DNA of 61,589 nt from JABIDZ01 sp964619405 (GCA_964619405.1 CAZUCF010000005.1:1-61589); one strand, 5' to 3'; numbered from the stretch's first letter, positions 1-9,253 are shown. The notes: generated by a model not told the origin, from the sequence alone. Numbers and translations: made by a program.

Positions 1-88
1 AAAAACACTAAAAAAAACAAAAAATAACCAAATCAACTACTTTTGTCCCAAAACCTTTGTTATGGATATTCTTTTATATTTCAAAAAC

Positions 89-102
89 TTATTTATAATA
101 TA
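89..102 (+). promoter_or_regulatory. Candidate TATA box for the GLUG surface protein
   Basis: An ATTTATAATA stretch lies about 90 bp before the chosen start of the large surface protein gene. It would give a leader of roughly 70 nt that ends in a GGTG ribosome-binding site six bases before ATG. The region is AT-rich throughout, so other TATA-like positions exist nearby. Confidence 0.3.
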
Positions 103-185
103 ATTATATTGTAATTAATTATAATTATCATAATTAATTGTGGTTTTTGTGATTGGTTTTGTGATTATTTTGTTTGGTGCTTTTA

Positions 186-3100
186 ATGGTTTTAAGAAAT
201 TCTTGTAAGAGTTCTATTGCTCAAGGTACTATTGAGTACTTGACCATTATGGGCGTGGTTATTGTTATTAGTTTAGTTGTGGTAGTTTTAGCTTCTAATG
301 TTTTTAGTGGGAATGATGTTGTTTTGGATGCTAGTCAAGATATTTCTTTACAGTTAAAAGAAATTGCTATTCTTGATGTTTTGTTGTCTCCTGATGGGAA
401 TTATATTGTTAGTTTGCAATCTAATTTAGTTGAGAATGTTACTATTACAAGAATTAGTTTTGATGATGCTTTTGAGGATTTTGTTAGTAACAATGTTTTA
501 ATGCTTAGAAGCAAAAAGATTTTTTTGGTTAGTATTCCTGATTTGAGGAGGCCTGATCGTTGTGTTAATGGTTCGCTTTTAACTAAAACGATTACTATTA
601 GTTATACTACTTCTCATGGTTTGGCTAAAACCCAATCTTTTTCTGGTTTGAGGGTTCCTTGTCAAGAATATGGTTTTAATGATGATATTGTTGCTTTGAG
701 TGATTGTGAGGTTGGCGAGTTCAAGCTTGGTAATGAGTGTGTTGTTTGTGCAAATAATGTTGAAGGGTTGTTTGCTTATGGTTCTGGAACAAGTAGTGAT
801 CCTTATTTGATTTGTAGTTGGGAACAATTAAATAATGTTAGGGAAAAATTGAGTAGTAGTTTTTTACTTGTTAATGATTTGGATTCAAGTAGTACTGGTT
901 ATGCGGATTTTGCTTCAGACACTGCTAATAATGGTGTGGGCTGGTTATCAATTGGGAATGAATTAAATCCTTTTGTCGGGATTTTTAATGGTGGTGATTA
1001 TTCTATAAGTGATTTGTATATTGATAGTTCGGGCACATCTGCTGGTTTGTTTGGTTTTACTAATTCTGCTATTTTATCTAATGTGAATTTATTGGATGTG
1101 ACTGCTGTTGAACAATCAGCAAATTATACTGGTGGTTTGATTGGTTATTCTATAAGCACAGTAATTAGTGATTCTTCTGTTTCGGGTAGTGTGGCTGGTG
1201 GGGCTTATGTTGGTGGTTTGGTTGGTTTGGCGGAGGATAATAATATTAAAAATTCTTATAATTTAGCATCAATTTCTTCTGGTGCTGATGCTGGTGGTTT
1301 GATTGGTTCTGATAATTCTAGTGTTTCAACAAGTATTACTAGTTCGTATAATACTGGTGTTGTTGATGGTTTTAGTAATGCTGGTGGTTTGGTTGGTTAT
1401 AGTTCAAGTTCAATAAGTGTTTCTAGTTCGTATAATACTGGTGCAATTTCAAGTGATTCTCTAGCGGGGGGTATTGCTGGTTATTTTGGAGCAAATAGTT
1501 TAATTGAGGGTTCTTATAATTCGGGAACAATAAGTGGTTTTGAGTATTCTGGTGGTATTGTTGGTAATGGTTTAGGTGACATAAATAATTCAAAAAATTC
1601 AGGGGTTATTTTGAATAGTGATGTAGGTGGTTATGCTGGGGGTATTGCTGGTAATTTTAATGGTACAATTTCTGATTCTTATAATGCTGGTAGTGTGACT
1701 TCAACTTATAATTATGCTGGTGGGATTGTTGGGCAAAGTTCTAATTCAATTTCTTTGAGTAATTCTTATAATCGTGGTGCGATAATTGGCGGGGTTAATA
1801 ATTTTGAACATTGTGATATGTTGGATTGGAGTTATTGCAATAATTTTTCTGGTAGTCCTGATGATTGTTATGGTGCTAGTTGTGAGTGGTATGAAGATAT
1901 TTGGATGGGTTGGTGTGTTGGAGGAGGAGAGTGTGATCCAATTTGGGACCCAGGGGAGTGTGCTGCTAATCCTAATTGTTATTGGGAAACTTTTGGTATA
2001 TGTGAGACTGCTTGTTGGAATTATGATTATGATGAGTGTAATGATAATTCAGTACAATGTTATCCTGTTGGTGATGTTTATGGTGGTGCTGGGGGTATTG
2101 CTGGTTTATTAAATACTGGTAATGTTAATTATTCTTTTAATACTGGTGCTGTTAGTGGTGGGGCTTTTTTAGGCGGGATTGTTGGTGGTGAATTAAGCAT
2201 GTGGTCAATTTCTAATTCTTATTGGGAGTCTAATTTGAGTGGGCAATCAGATTGTTATACTGGGGGCAATGTTGGGTGTTCTTCTACTTCTAGTGGTGCT
2301 TCTGATTATTATTCTTCTAGTAATCCTCCTTTGAGTTCTTGGGATTGGGGTGTTGGTGGTGATTGGTTAGAGGTTGGTTCTTCTTATCCTATGCTTACTT
2401 GGGAAGGAGTGAGTACTCCAATAGTTTCTTTGTCTTCTCCAGCAAGCAATGCTTATTTATTACCTAATGAAATAATTTTTAGTTATACTGTTTCAAGTGC
2501 TTTTTATGACATTAATTATTGCAAGTTTTATGTTGATAGTAGATTAATTGAAACTGATAATTCTATTTCACAGGGAGCAAATTCTTTTACTTATAGTTTT
2601 TTAGAGCATACTCCTGAAGAAGGCGTTTATTATTGGGATGTTATTTGCACTGATAGTTCTGGTGTTTCTTCGAGTAGTGTTGAACAAACTTTTAATGTGT
2701 TTTTTGTTGAGCCATCAATTAGTTTGTCAACACCCGATGATGAAATATATTTGCCTAGTGTAATTGATTTTGTTTTTACTCCGTCTTTTACTTATCCTAT
2801 TACTAGTTGTGATTTATTATTAAACGATGTTGTTGTTGATTCTGATGATAGCATTGATAATAATTCTTCAAACACTTTTTCTGTAACAGTTAATGATGTT
2901 AACGAGTATTCTTGGAGTGTGAGTTGTACTGCTTTTAATAATGAGGTTGAAAATAGCAGTAGTCTTGATTTTAATGTTGTTTCTGTTTGTCCGAGTGATT
3001 TGGTTGAGTATAATGGTATGTGTGTTGAGTGTGTTGAGGATTCTGGGGGATTGTATTTTGGTGGTACTGGTACTGCTGTGAATCCTTATTTGATTTGTAG

Positions 3101-4274
3101 TTGGAATCAATTAGCTAATATTAATAGTAATTGTTCAAAGAATTTTAAGTTGTTAAGAAACTTATCTGATGCTGATGATGATTATGTAACTTACGCTTCC
3201 CCCACAGCAAACGATGGAAAAGGTTGGCAGGCTTTGTGTAACAATGCTTGGGGTTTAGATGGTTATTTTAATGGTAACAATCACACAATAAGTGATTTAC
3301 ATTCAATTGGTAATTCTTATGGTTGTTTATTTAAACAGATTGATGGGAATGTTTCAAATTTAGGGATGATAGATGTTAATATCAGCGGAGCGACTCGCGG
3401 TGGAGGAATTTCTTGTAGCACTTATGCTTATTTATCTAATGTTTATGTTACTGGAAGTGTAAGTGGAAGTGATGTTGGAGGATTAGCTAGTTATATTGGT
3501 GGTAGTCGACCAACGGGTATTGAAAATTCGTATAACCTAGCAACTATTAGTGGGAGTAGTGAAGTTGGTGGTTTAAGTGGTTCTAGTGAGGGGGGGTCTA
3601 GGTATCCAAAAAAAATAATTAATTCTTATAATAGTGGAATTATAACATCGACTGATTATGCGGGTGGTTTAATAGGGCATGGTGAGTATGTACAAATATT
3701 TAATTCATTTAATGATGGATCGGTTTTTGGAGAAAGAATAGTTGGGGGTTTAATTGGTCTAAATGATGGTGGAAAAATATATAATTCATATAATTTAGGT
3801 TACGTAACAGGAAATTCAGATCATGTAGGTGGTTTAACGGGGTATGATAGATATGCTTTTGTTATAGAAAATAGTTATAATGTTGGAGATGTTGATGGGG
3901 GGAGTAATACTGGTGGATTAATAGGGTTTTTTACTTTTGCTAATGTGGGTAATTATGTGAAAAATTCTTTTTCAACGGGGCTTGTTACTGGAGATGTTAA
4001 TGTTGGAGGATTAATTGGTTGGAGAAGAGACGATTTTGTTAATAATCGTTTTATTGTTGCAGATAATCTTTATTGGGATACTATTTTATCGGGGCAGGAT
4101 CATTGTAATGATACTAATGAACAAGGATGTGTTTCTACTAGTACAGGAAATGCTTCTTATTATTATTCTTCTGCTAATGCTCCTTTGAGTTCTTGGACTT
4201 GGGGAGAAGATGGTAATTGGACAGCAAGAGACAATAATTATCCTATTCTAACTTGGCAGGTAGAAGACAGTTAA
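186..4274 (+). CDS. Giant GLUG-repeat surface protein with class III (pilin-type) signal peptide
   Basis: A 1362-residue exported protein. Residues 10-40 hold an archaeal class III signal peptide: AQGTIEYL followed by a long hydrophobic helix, the type processed by the EppA prepilin peptidase, so the protein is probably assembled or anchored through this helix. Two large homologous modules follow. Each starts with a GTG/DPYLICSW header (about residues 198 and 958), carries many GLUG-type repeats (GGLIG/AGGIVG plus SYN), and closes with SSWxWG...YPxLTW. An Ig-like linker lies at about 741-930. A Cys- and Trp-rich insert at about 538-632 interrupts the first repeat array. The start is ATG preceded by GGTG; the longer frame would need a TTG. 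The role (adhesin or surface fibre) is inferred. Confidence 0.85.
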   Translation: MVLRNSCKSSIAQGTIEYLTIMGVVIVISLVVVVLASNVFSGNDVVLDASQDISLQLKEIAILDVLLSPDGNYIVSLQSNLVENVTITRISFDDAFEDFVSNNVLMLRSKKIFLVSIPDLRRPDRCVNGSLLTKTITISYTTSHGLAKTQSFSGLRVPCQEYGFNDDIVALSDCEVGEFKLGNECVVCANNVEGLFAYGSGTSSDPYLICSWEQLNNVREKLSSSFLLVNDLDSSSTGYADFASDTANNGVGWLSIGNELNPFVGIFNGGDYSISDLYIDSSGTSAGLFGFTNSAILSNVNLLDVTAVEQSANYTGGLIGYSISTVISDSSVSGSVAGGAYVGGLVGLAEDNNIKNSYNLASISSGADAGGLIGSDNSSVSTSITSSYNTGVVDGFSNAGGLVGYSSSSISVSSSYNTGAISSDSLAGGIAGYFGANSLIEGSYNSGTISGFEYSGGIVGNGLGDINNSKNSGVILNSDVGGYAGGIAGNFNGTISDSYNAGSVTSTYNYAGGIVGQSSNSISLSNSYNRGAIIGGVNNFEHCDMLDWSYCNNFSGSPDDCYGASCEWYEDIWMGWCVGGGECDPIWDPGECAANPNCYWETFGICETACWNYDYDECNDNSVQCYPVGDVYGGAGGIAGLLNTGNVNYSFNTGAVSGGAFLGGIVGGELSMWSISNSYWESNLSGQSDCYTGGNVGCSSTSSGASDYYSSSNPPLSSWDWGVGGDWLEVGSSYPMLTWEGVSTPIVSLSSPASNAYLLPNEIIFSYTVSSAFYDINYCKFYVDSRLIETDNSISQGANSFTYSFLEHTPEEGVYYWDVICTDSSGVSSSSVEQTFNVFFVEPSISLSTPDDEIYLPSVIDFVFTPSFTYPITSCDLLLNDVVVDSDDSIDNNSSNTFSVTVNDVNEYSWSVSCTAFNNEVENSSSLDFNVVSVCPSDLVEYNGMCVECVEDSGGLYFGGTGTAVNPYLICSWNQLANINSNCSKNFKLLRNLSDADDDYVTYASPTANDGKGWQALCNNAWGLDGYFNGNNHTISDLHSIGNSYGCLFKQIDGNVSNLGMIDVNISGATRGGGISCSTYAYLSNVYVTGSVSGSDVGGLASYIGGSRPTGIENSYNLATISGSSEVGGLSGSSEGGSRYPKKIINSYNSGIITSTDYAGGLIGHGEYVQIFNSFNDGSVFGERIVGGLIGLNDGGKIYNSYNLGYVTGNSDHVGGLTGYDRYAFVIENSYNVGDVDGGSNTGGLIGFFTFANVGNYVKNSFSTGLVTGDVNVGGLIGWRRDDFVNNRFIVADNLYWDTILSGQDHCNDTNEQGCVSTSTGNASYYYSSANAPLSSWTWGEDGNWTARDNNYPILTWQVEDS

Positions 4275-4446
4275 TAATTTAGTTCAAATAATAGTGGTTA
4301 GAAAATAAGCATTAATTTAAATAAAAAATTACCTTTAGTTTAGTTATTTGTTTTTTTTAATTATTAAATAAGTTTAATTTTTTATTTTAATTTGAAATAA
4401 TTATTTTTTTGTTTTTTATAAAAATGTATTGTTTTTTATTGATATT

Positions 4447-4575
4447 TTTTAATCAACCCAAAAGAAATCTCCAACGTTTACGTTGGAGTTTGAGATTTCT
4501 TTTCCGTTGACGGAAAAGTGAATACTTCTGCTGTAAACCAGCAGAAGCCACACCCTTTAGGGTGTGGTAATTCAC
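4447..4575 (+). mobile_element. 129-bp hairpin element, copy 1 (IS200/IS605-like, non-autonomous)
   Basis: Identical over 128 of 129 bases to the copy upstream of ndk. In order it holds a long hairpin (AAAAGAAATCT/AGATTTCTTTT outer stem, CCAACG/CGTTGG inner stem), TTTTCC-GTTGA-GGAAAA, CTTCTGCTG/CAGCAGAAG, and CCACACCC/GGGTGTGG, then ends GGTAATTCAC. A GAAGCC-hairpin-GGTAATTCAC terminus is typical of IS200/IS605 (IS1341-type) right ends, which also form the scaffold of TnpB omega RNA. No transposase or tnpB is present, so it is best read as a palindrome-associated non-autonomous element. It fills much of the 400-bp gap after the surface protein gene; the rest of that gap is AT-rich with no gene seen. 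Confidence 0.75.
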
Positions 4576-4645
4576 AATTTGTATTTTAAGTATTGTTTTT
4601 TTGTAAATTTGTTTTGATTAAAAAAGTTTTTTCCCAATCGCAATG

Positions 4646-4653
4646 TTTATTTA
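4646..4653 (+). promoter_or_regulatory. TATA box, leaderless promoter of the small membrane protein
   Basis: TTTATTTA is centred about 26 bp before the ATG at 4675. This spacing puts the transcription start at or next to the start codon, and no ribosome-binding site is visible. Confidence 0.45.
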
Positions 4654-4674
4654 TGTCTTTTACTTATTATTCTA

Positions 4675-5304
4675 ATGGATAAATTTTTTTCTAGTAACAG
4701 AAAAGCTTTTTTGTTTGTTCTTGAAGAATTCTTCCTAATTTTTTTAATAATTCTACAAGCTTTTTTCTTATTAGGAATTGAGAGGAATGGCTTGAACTTA
4801 TTTTTTTTTACTAAGCCTATTCTCCCACAAAACGTTTTATGGTTTGCTTCAACAATCCTTTTTTTCCTAACATTATACTTTGGTATTTCTATTAGAGACA
4901 AGAAGGTTGTTGCTGTTCACAAAGAATTCTCTAAATTATTATTGGGTACAACAAAACAAAAATTTTTTGGTTTAGAAAAAGAAGTTATTGTTTTATTGTT
5001 TTTTGAATTTGTTTTTGCTATTATTATTGCTTTTGCAATTTTTTTTTATCTTGACCCCGAAATGAGTTTTCCTTTTCTTGAGAAAGTTAAATGGCCTTTT
5101 AATTTAATAGCGTTCCTTGCTTTCATTGGTTTTGGTTTGTATGTTTTTTCTTTGACAAAAACTTTTAGGCAATCAGTTTATGGGCCTTCATTATTAAAGA
5201 AAAAAATTCTTCCTGCTGAGCGATTATTTCCCATGCGGAGGATAACTAATAAGAAGACTGGTACGATTAGGTTTCATAGCAAAAAATCTTTGAAAAAAAA
5301 ATAA
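4675..5304 (+). CDS. Four-helix membrane protein of unknown function
   Basis: I do not recognise this 209-residue protein. Hydrophobic segments at about residues 15-35, 54-72, 104-125 and 142-162 predict four membrane helices. The C-terminal 45 residues are strongly basic (KKKILPAERLFPMRR and a KSLKKK end), which suggests a cytoplasmic tail. The coding strand is T-rich, as expected for membrane segments. The ATG is chosen because a TATA box lies at leaderless spacing. It sits between the hairpin element and the APC permease on the same strand. Confidence 0.7.
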   Translation: MDKFFSSNRKAFLFVLEEFFLIFLIILQAFFLLGIERNGLNLFFFTKPILPQNVLWFASTILFFLTLYFGISIRDKKVVAVHKEFSKLLLGTTKQKFFGLEKEVIVLLFFEFVFAIIIAFAIFFYLDPEMSFPFLEKVKWPFNLIAFLAFIGFGLYVFSLTKTFRQSVYGPSLLKKKILPAERLFPMRRITNKKTGTIRFHSKKSLKKK

Positions 5305-5514
5305 TTTTTTTTGAATTCAATATTATTCAATATTTTTTGTTTTTGATTTTAGTATTATTTAAGTATTTTTTTAAGTTTATTATTTATTTTTTTTGTTTAT
5401 TGTTTATTTTTTTTGTTTTTGAATTCAATATTTTTTTTTGGTTTTTTTATTTTCCATTGTTTTGTTTGTTTTTCATTGGTATGTTTATTAACTTGTTTTG
5501 TTATTATTTTTATC

Positions 5515-6894
5515 ATGGCTTTGGAAAGAAGTGTTTCTCTTTGGCAAGCAGTTTTTTATGGGCTTGGCGTTATTCTTGGTGCTGGGATTTATACTTTAAT
5601 TGGTTCTGCTGCTGGAATAATTGGTAATTTTTTGTGGCTCGCTTTTATTATTGCTTCTTTTATTGCTGGTTTAACAGCTTTTTCTTATGCTGAGCTAAGT
5701 TCTTATTTTCCAAGGGTTGCTGCTGAATCAGTTTATGTTGGAAAAGCTTTTGGGAAAGAATTCTTATCTTTTTTCATTGGTTTTGTTGTTCTTGTAACAA
5801 TTCTTTTCTCAATTTCAACTGTTGCTTGGGGTTTCACTTCTTATTTCAAATTATTTTCTTCTTTTCCAGCTATTTTTGTTGCGATAGCATTAATTATTTT
5901 TTGTTCTATAATAAATTTTCTTGGGATACAAGAGAGTGTTAAATTAAATTATATTTTAACATTTATTGGGGGCAGTGGTTTAATATTAATAATAATTTTT
6001 GGATTGCCTTTTGTTGGTTCAACTAATTTGTTAGAGTTTGTGCCAACTACTTCTGGAATTGGTTTGTTCTCTGCCTTGTTTTCTAGTGTTGCCCTAATAT
6101 TTTTTGCTTACATTGGTTTTGAGGGTATAGCAAATATTTCGGAAGAAGTTAATTCTGCGAGGACCACTGTTCCTAAAGCAATTGTTTTGTCATTATTAAT
6201 TGCAACAATATTATATGTTTTGATTGCAATTGTTTCTGTTAGTGTGGTTTCCCCAATCGAACTCGCTAATGCTACTAATCCTGAAAATCTTTTGAGTGCT
6301 GGCCCCCTAGCATTAGTTGCTGAGAAAGCGATTATGCCTGGTTTTGGTGTGTGGTTGAGTTTTGCAGCGCTTTTTGCAACAGCGAGTACAGTACTGCTCT
6401 TACTTGTTGTTTCAAGCAGATTAGTTTATGGTTTATCAAATTTGGGTTTTTTACCATCATTTTTTTCAAGAACGCACTCTAAAACAAAAACACCTGTTTA
6501 TGCTATTATTCTGGCTGGTGTAGCCACAATATTATTTTTGTTTATAGGAAACATAGATGTTCTTGGAAACCTAACAACAATGGGTACTTTTTTGATGTTT
6601 TTCGCAGTAAACGCTTCTTTAATAGCTATTCGCTTTAAAGAAAACCCAAAGAAATTAAACTTCATTTCCCCAATAAATATTGGAAAATGGCCTGTCCTAG
6701 CAATTCTTGGAACAATTTTTTGCTTTTTCATGTTTCTTACCCAATACTGGCAACCAATAAACATTTTCTCAATTAACTTGCCTTTATTTGTTTTAGGAAT
6801 GCTAACTTTTGCAATATCAATACCATTATTTATAATATTTAAAAAAGAAAAAAGTTTTATTGCAAATAACAAGACAAAGCGTTGGCCAAAATAA
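5515..6894 (+). CDS. APC-family amino acid permease
   Basis: A 459-residue transporter of the amino acid-polyamine-organocation superfamily, with about 12 membrane helices. The N-terminal GLGVILGAGIYTLIGSAAG is the conserved unwound TM1 glycine motif that binds the substrate backbone. FFAYIGFEGIANISEE near the middle matches TM6 of the family, and SRLVYGLSNLGFLP the TM8 loop region. The start is placed at the internal ATG in front of ALERSVSLW, the usual family N-terminus, with a TATA-like TTTATTA about 28 bp upstream; the longer open frame adds 34 unsupported residues. Substrate is unknown, but neutral or cationic amino acid uptake would fit a host-dependent archaeon. It converges with kae1. 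Confidence 0.9.
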   Translation: MALERSVSLWQAVFYGLGVILGAGIYTLIGSAAGIIGNFLWLAFIIASFIAGLTAFSYAELSSYFPRVAAESVYVGKAFGKEFLSFFIGFVVLVTILFSISTVAWGFTSYFKLFSSFPAIFVAIALIIFCSIINFLGIQESVKLNYILTFIGGSGLILIIIFGLPFVGSTNLLEFVPTTSGIGLFSALFSSVALIFFAYIGFEGIANISEEVNSARTTVPKAIVLSLLIATILYVLIAIVSVSVVSPIELANATNPENLLSAGPLALVAEKAIMPGFGVWLSFAALFATASTVLLLLVVSSRLVYGLSNLGFLPSFFSRTHSKTKTPVYAIILAGVATILFLFIGNIDVLGNLTTMGTFLMFFAVNASLIAIRFKENPKKLNFISPINIGKWPVLAILGTIFCFFMFLTQYWQPINIFSINLPLFVLGMLTFAISIPLFIIFKKEKSFIANNKTKRWPK

Positions 6895-6950
6895 AAAGAT
6901 TTATTTTATTTGATTAGAAAATGTACCCTTTATTTTTTTGGTTATTTTTT

Positions 6951-7961
6951 TTATCTCCAATTAACTTTTATTTGATCTGTTCTTTGCTTTGGTTTTATTT
7001 CTGATTGATTAATACTTGTCTTGTTTTTTGATTTATACATTATTATTCCAAGCCAAGCAATCATTATTGCGTTGTCAACCATCACATTGTTTGGTGGAAT
7101 AAATAATTTTGCGTTTCTTTCTTCACACATTTTTCCAACCATTTCTTGTAATGCTTTTGAACAACCTACTCCTCCTCCTAAAATAACTTGTTTTTTTTCT
7201 GTGTGTGCTAGTGCTCTTTCAGTTACTTCTGTTAGCATTGCGAAAGCGTTGTGCAAAGTAGAATAAACTAAGTCATTTACTTTTTTTTCCTTGTTAATAA
7301 TTTTTTCAGTCTTCATTATTTCATTATATTTTTGTGTTGATGATGTTAGCAAGCCAGAGAAAGCCAAGTCCATTCCTTTTACAGTGTAAGGTAATTCAAT
7401 CAAGTTTTTTCCATTAAAATAGGTTTGGTCTAGTATTGGTCCTGCTGGAAAACCCAAACCAATTTTTCTTCCAAAAGAATCTAAAAAATTTCCTATTCCA
7501 AGGTCAAGTGTTTCACCAAAAACACGGTAATAATTATTCTCAAAACAAATTATTTGTGTGTTAGCTCCAGAAGCATATAATAAAACAGGGTCATTAGCAT
7601 TACACAATTTCCTGCCTATTTCTATGTGCGCGATGCAATGGTTTACTCCAACCAAAGGAATGTTATGTAGCAATGATAATTGTCTTGCGAGTATTGCTCC
7701 AACCCTTAAAGAATTGCCTATCCCTGGGCCTTGCGCGAAAGCAATTAAATCAATTTCATTAATTTTTTTCCCTGATTTTTCTAATGCTTTTTTTAATAAT
7801 TCTGGTGCTAATTTGTAATGGTGTTCTGTTAGTTCTCTTGGTATTAGGCCACCTTGTTTTGTTGTGAACATTTTTTTTTCTTCTACTAAAATATTGCATT
7901 TTTCATCAACTATTGCTATGGCTATAGTGTGAGCGGTTGATTCAATTCCTAAACAAAGCAT
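6951..7961 (-). CDS. kae1: Kae1/TsaD tRNA N6-threonylcarbamoyladenosine transferase subunit
   Basis: This 336-residue ASKHA-fold protein is the catalytic subunit of the KEOPS complex, which transfers threonylcarbamoyl to A37 of ANN-decoding tRNAs. The metal-binding HCIAH motif (H108, H112) and GLIPRE are visible, with the GGGVG nucleotide loop and DNAIMIAW near the C-terminus. It ends about 25 residues after that motif, so it is a free-standing Kae1 and not the Kae1-Bud32 fusion of some archaea; Bud32 is not in the window. The start is the ATG before LCLGIES, 8 bp after the protease gene; the longer frame would overlap that gene. Confidence 0.95.
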   Translation of the reverse strand: MLCLGIESTAHTIAIAIVDEKCNILVEEKKMFTTKQGGLIPRELTEHHYKLAPELLKKALEKSGKKINEIDLIAFAQGPGIGNSLRVGAILARQLSLLHNIPLVGVNHCIAHIEIGRKLCNANDPVLLYASGANTQIICFENNYYRVFGETLDLGIGNFLDSFGRKIGLGFPAGPILDQTYFNGKNLIELPYTVKGMDLAFSGLLTSSTQKYNEIMKTEKIINKEKKVNDLVYSTLHNAFAMLTEVTERALAHTEKKQVILGGGVGCSKALQEMVGKMCEERNAKLFIPPNNVMVDNAIMIAWLGIIMYKSKNKTSINQSEIKPKQRTDQIKVNWR

Positions 7962-7969
7962 GGTTTCAC

Positions 7970-8518
7970 CTAAATTAAATATAGTATTATTGCTAAACAA
8001 TTATACAATAAGTGCCCAAAATAATTTTGTATTATTGAATTATTCTTTTTGAACCAGTAAGCAAGTATTAATCCTAAAAAGAATACTCCGATTGTTTGTG
8101 TTAAAGATTCATAACCTAAATGAAAAATAGTGAAAACTATTGTTGATAAAATTATTCCCATTTTTTTTACAAGAAATGCTCTGAAAAAAAATTCTTCTGC
8201 AAAAACAGTTATTATTATTGTTGTAATAAAAAATATTGCGTTTGAGTAAAAACCATTTTTTACAAAAGCATTAACATTTTCCATATCAATAATTGGAATG
8301 CTAAAAAAGTATTCTAAAAACATTATTGTTGTTGTTATTAAAAAGAAGCCAATTATTAATGCAAGAAAAAGTTTTATTGAACCAATAGATTCTATTCTAA
8401 ATGATTTTCTTGTTGGTAAAAGTTCTTTTTTTATTTCATCCCAACTAATAACTTTTATTACTCTATAATAAAATAGTGGAATAATAAAAAATAGTAACAA
8501 GAAAATTATTGAAATCAT
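7970..8518 (-). CDS. CPBP-family intramembrane protease (CAAX/Abi type)
   Basis: This 182-residue membrane protein has the three catalytic motifs of the CPBP glutamic endopeptidase family: EEFFFR (E108, E109, R113), FTIFH (H133) and HLLYN (H169, N173), each next to a hydrophobic helix. Family members cleave within the membrane; some process prenylated CAAX proteins and others confer bacteriocin immunity. The substrate cannot be told. It is tucked between eS31 and kae1 on the same strand, an unusual place in an otherwise informational cluster, and may be co-transcribed with kae1. Confidence 0.88.
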   Translation of the reverse strand: MISIIFLLLFFIIPLFYYRVIKVISWDEIKKELLPTRKSFRIESIGSIKLFLALIIGFFLITTTIMFLEYFFSIPIIDMENVNAFVKNGFYSNAIFFITTIIITVFAEEFFFRAFLVKKMGIILSTIVFTIFHLGYESLTQTIGVFFLGLILAYWFKKNNSIIQNYFGHLLYNCLAIILYLI

Positions 8519-8566
8519 GATATATTAATTAGTAATTAAATTAAAAAAGGATTTTTTATTGTTTTT

Positions 8567-8740
8567 TTACTTTTTTTCTGTGTAACCGCATTTTCCACAA
8601 GAATATCTGTCTTTGTGTTCTGCCATGAATATTCCTGGACCACATTTCAAACAAAACTTTCCTTTTCTTTTTAACTCATTTCCTTCAATAGAATATTTTT
8701 TTGATTTTTTTGTTTTTGCTTTTTGTTTTTTTTCAGCCAT
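8567..8740 (-). CDS. rps27ae: Ribosomal protein eS31 (S27ae)
   Basis: A 57-residue small-subunit zinc protein. Four cysteines (C30, C33, C48, C51) in CLKC...CGKC form the zinc ribbon, followed by GYTEKK. The first 28 residues are basic. Archaeal eS31 lacks the ubiquitin part of the eukaryotic gene, as here. The start is the ATG of MAEKKQ; the frame upstream overlaps eS24. The eS24-eS31-Kae1 order is a common archaeal arrangement, here interrupted by the CPBP protease. Confidence 0.93.
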   Translation of the reverse strand: MAEKKQKAKTKKSKKYSIEGNELKRKGKFCLKCGPGIFMAEHKDRYSCGKCGYTEKK

Positions 8741-8748
8741 AATTATCA

Positions 8749-9054
8749 CTATTCTTTATTCTCTTCTTTTGATTCAATTTTTTTTGTTGTATTTCTTTTT
8801 ATAATATATTTTTTTTCATTTTTTTGTAAATCTTTTTCAGTATCATATGCTCTTGCATGAATTATATTTTTTATTTTTCCAAATTCGCTTGCTATTTTTA
8901 TTATAACAATTTTTTCTTCTGGAGTATTAATTTTTGCTGATAAGTGTTTTCTTATTTCTTCTTTTGAGGGTATTTTTTTTTCTTCAATTTCTGCTATTAT
9001 ATCATACCTATTCAATAATTCGTTTTTATCATTCTTTATAATTGTTAGTTGCAT
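8749..9054 (-). CDS. rps24e: Ribosomal protein eS24
   Basis: A 101-residue small-subunit protein that starts QLTIIKNDKNELLNR and contains the family core KIASEFG and ARAYDTEKDL. The C-terminus is a Lys/Glu-rich tail. It lies 4 bp after the Spt4 gene stop and 8 bp before eS31, consistent with one transcript from Rpo7 to eS31. Confidence 0.95.
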   Translation of the reverse strand: MQLTIIKNDKNELLNRYDIIAEIEEKKIPSKEEIRKHLSAKINTPEEKIVIIKIASEFGKIKNIIHARAYDTEKDLQKNEKKYIIKRNTTKKIESKEENKE

Positions 9055-9058
9055 TTCA

Positions 9059-9253
9059 TCACCTACTTAATCTTAAAGCGTATTTTCCTGTTCTTGTTAT
9101 GCCCATTTTTTTTGCTATTTCAGAACTCTCAGAATTTATTATTACTACGTATCCTCTCCAAAATGTTGTGAAATTAGTTCCATCGCAATTAGGGCATTTT
9201 TCGCCTTCTTCAATCAAGAATCTACAATCCCTACAAGCTTTTTCTTTAATCAT
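9059..9253 (-). CDS. spt4: Transcription elongation factor Spt4 (RpoE'')
   Basis: A 64-residue zinc protein with CRDC (C7, C10) and CPNC (C20, C23), then the FTTFWRGYVVIINSE core and GKYALRL C-terminus of archaeal Spt4. It pairs with Spt5 on the RNA polymerase clamp to raise processivity; Spt5 is not in the window. The ATG is preferred over an upstream GTG because AGTGA lies five bases before it. It follows rpo7, its usual neighbour. Confidence 0.95.
   Translation of the reverse strand: MIKEKACRDCRFLIEEGEKCPNCDGTNFTTFWRGYVVIINSESSEIAKKMGITRTGKYALRLSR

Noticed and set aside
5413..5514. N-terminal extension of the APC permease
   Set aside because: The extra 34 codons are a T-rich, Phe-rich frame outside the family domain; the ATG at 5515 fits the family start.
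7962..8000. Upstream start for kae1
   Set aside because: It would overlap the protease gene, and family members start at LCLGIES-like sequence.
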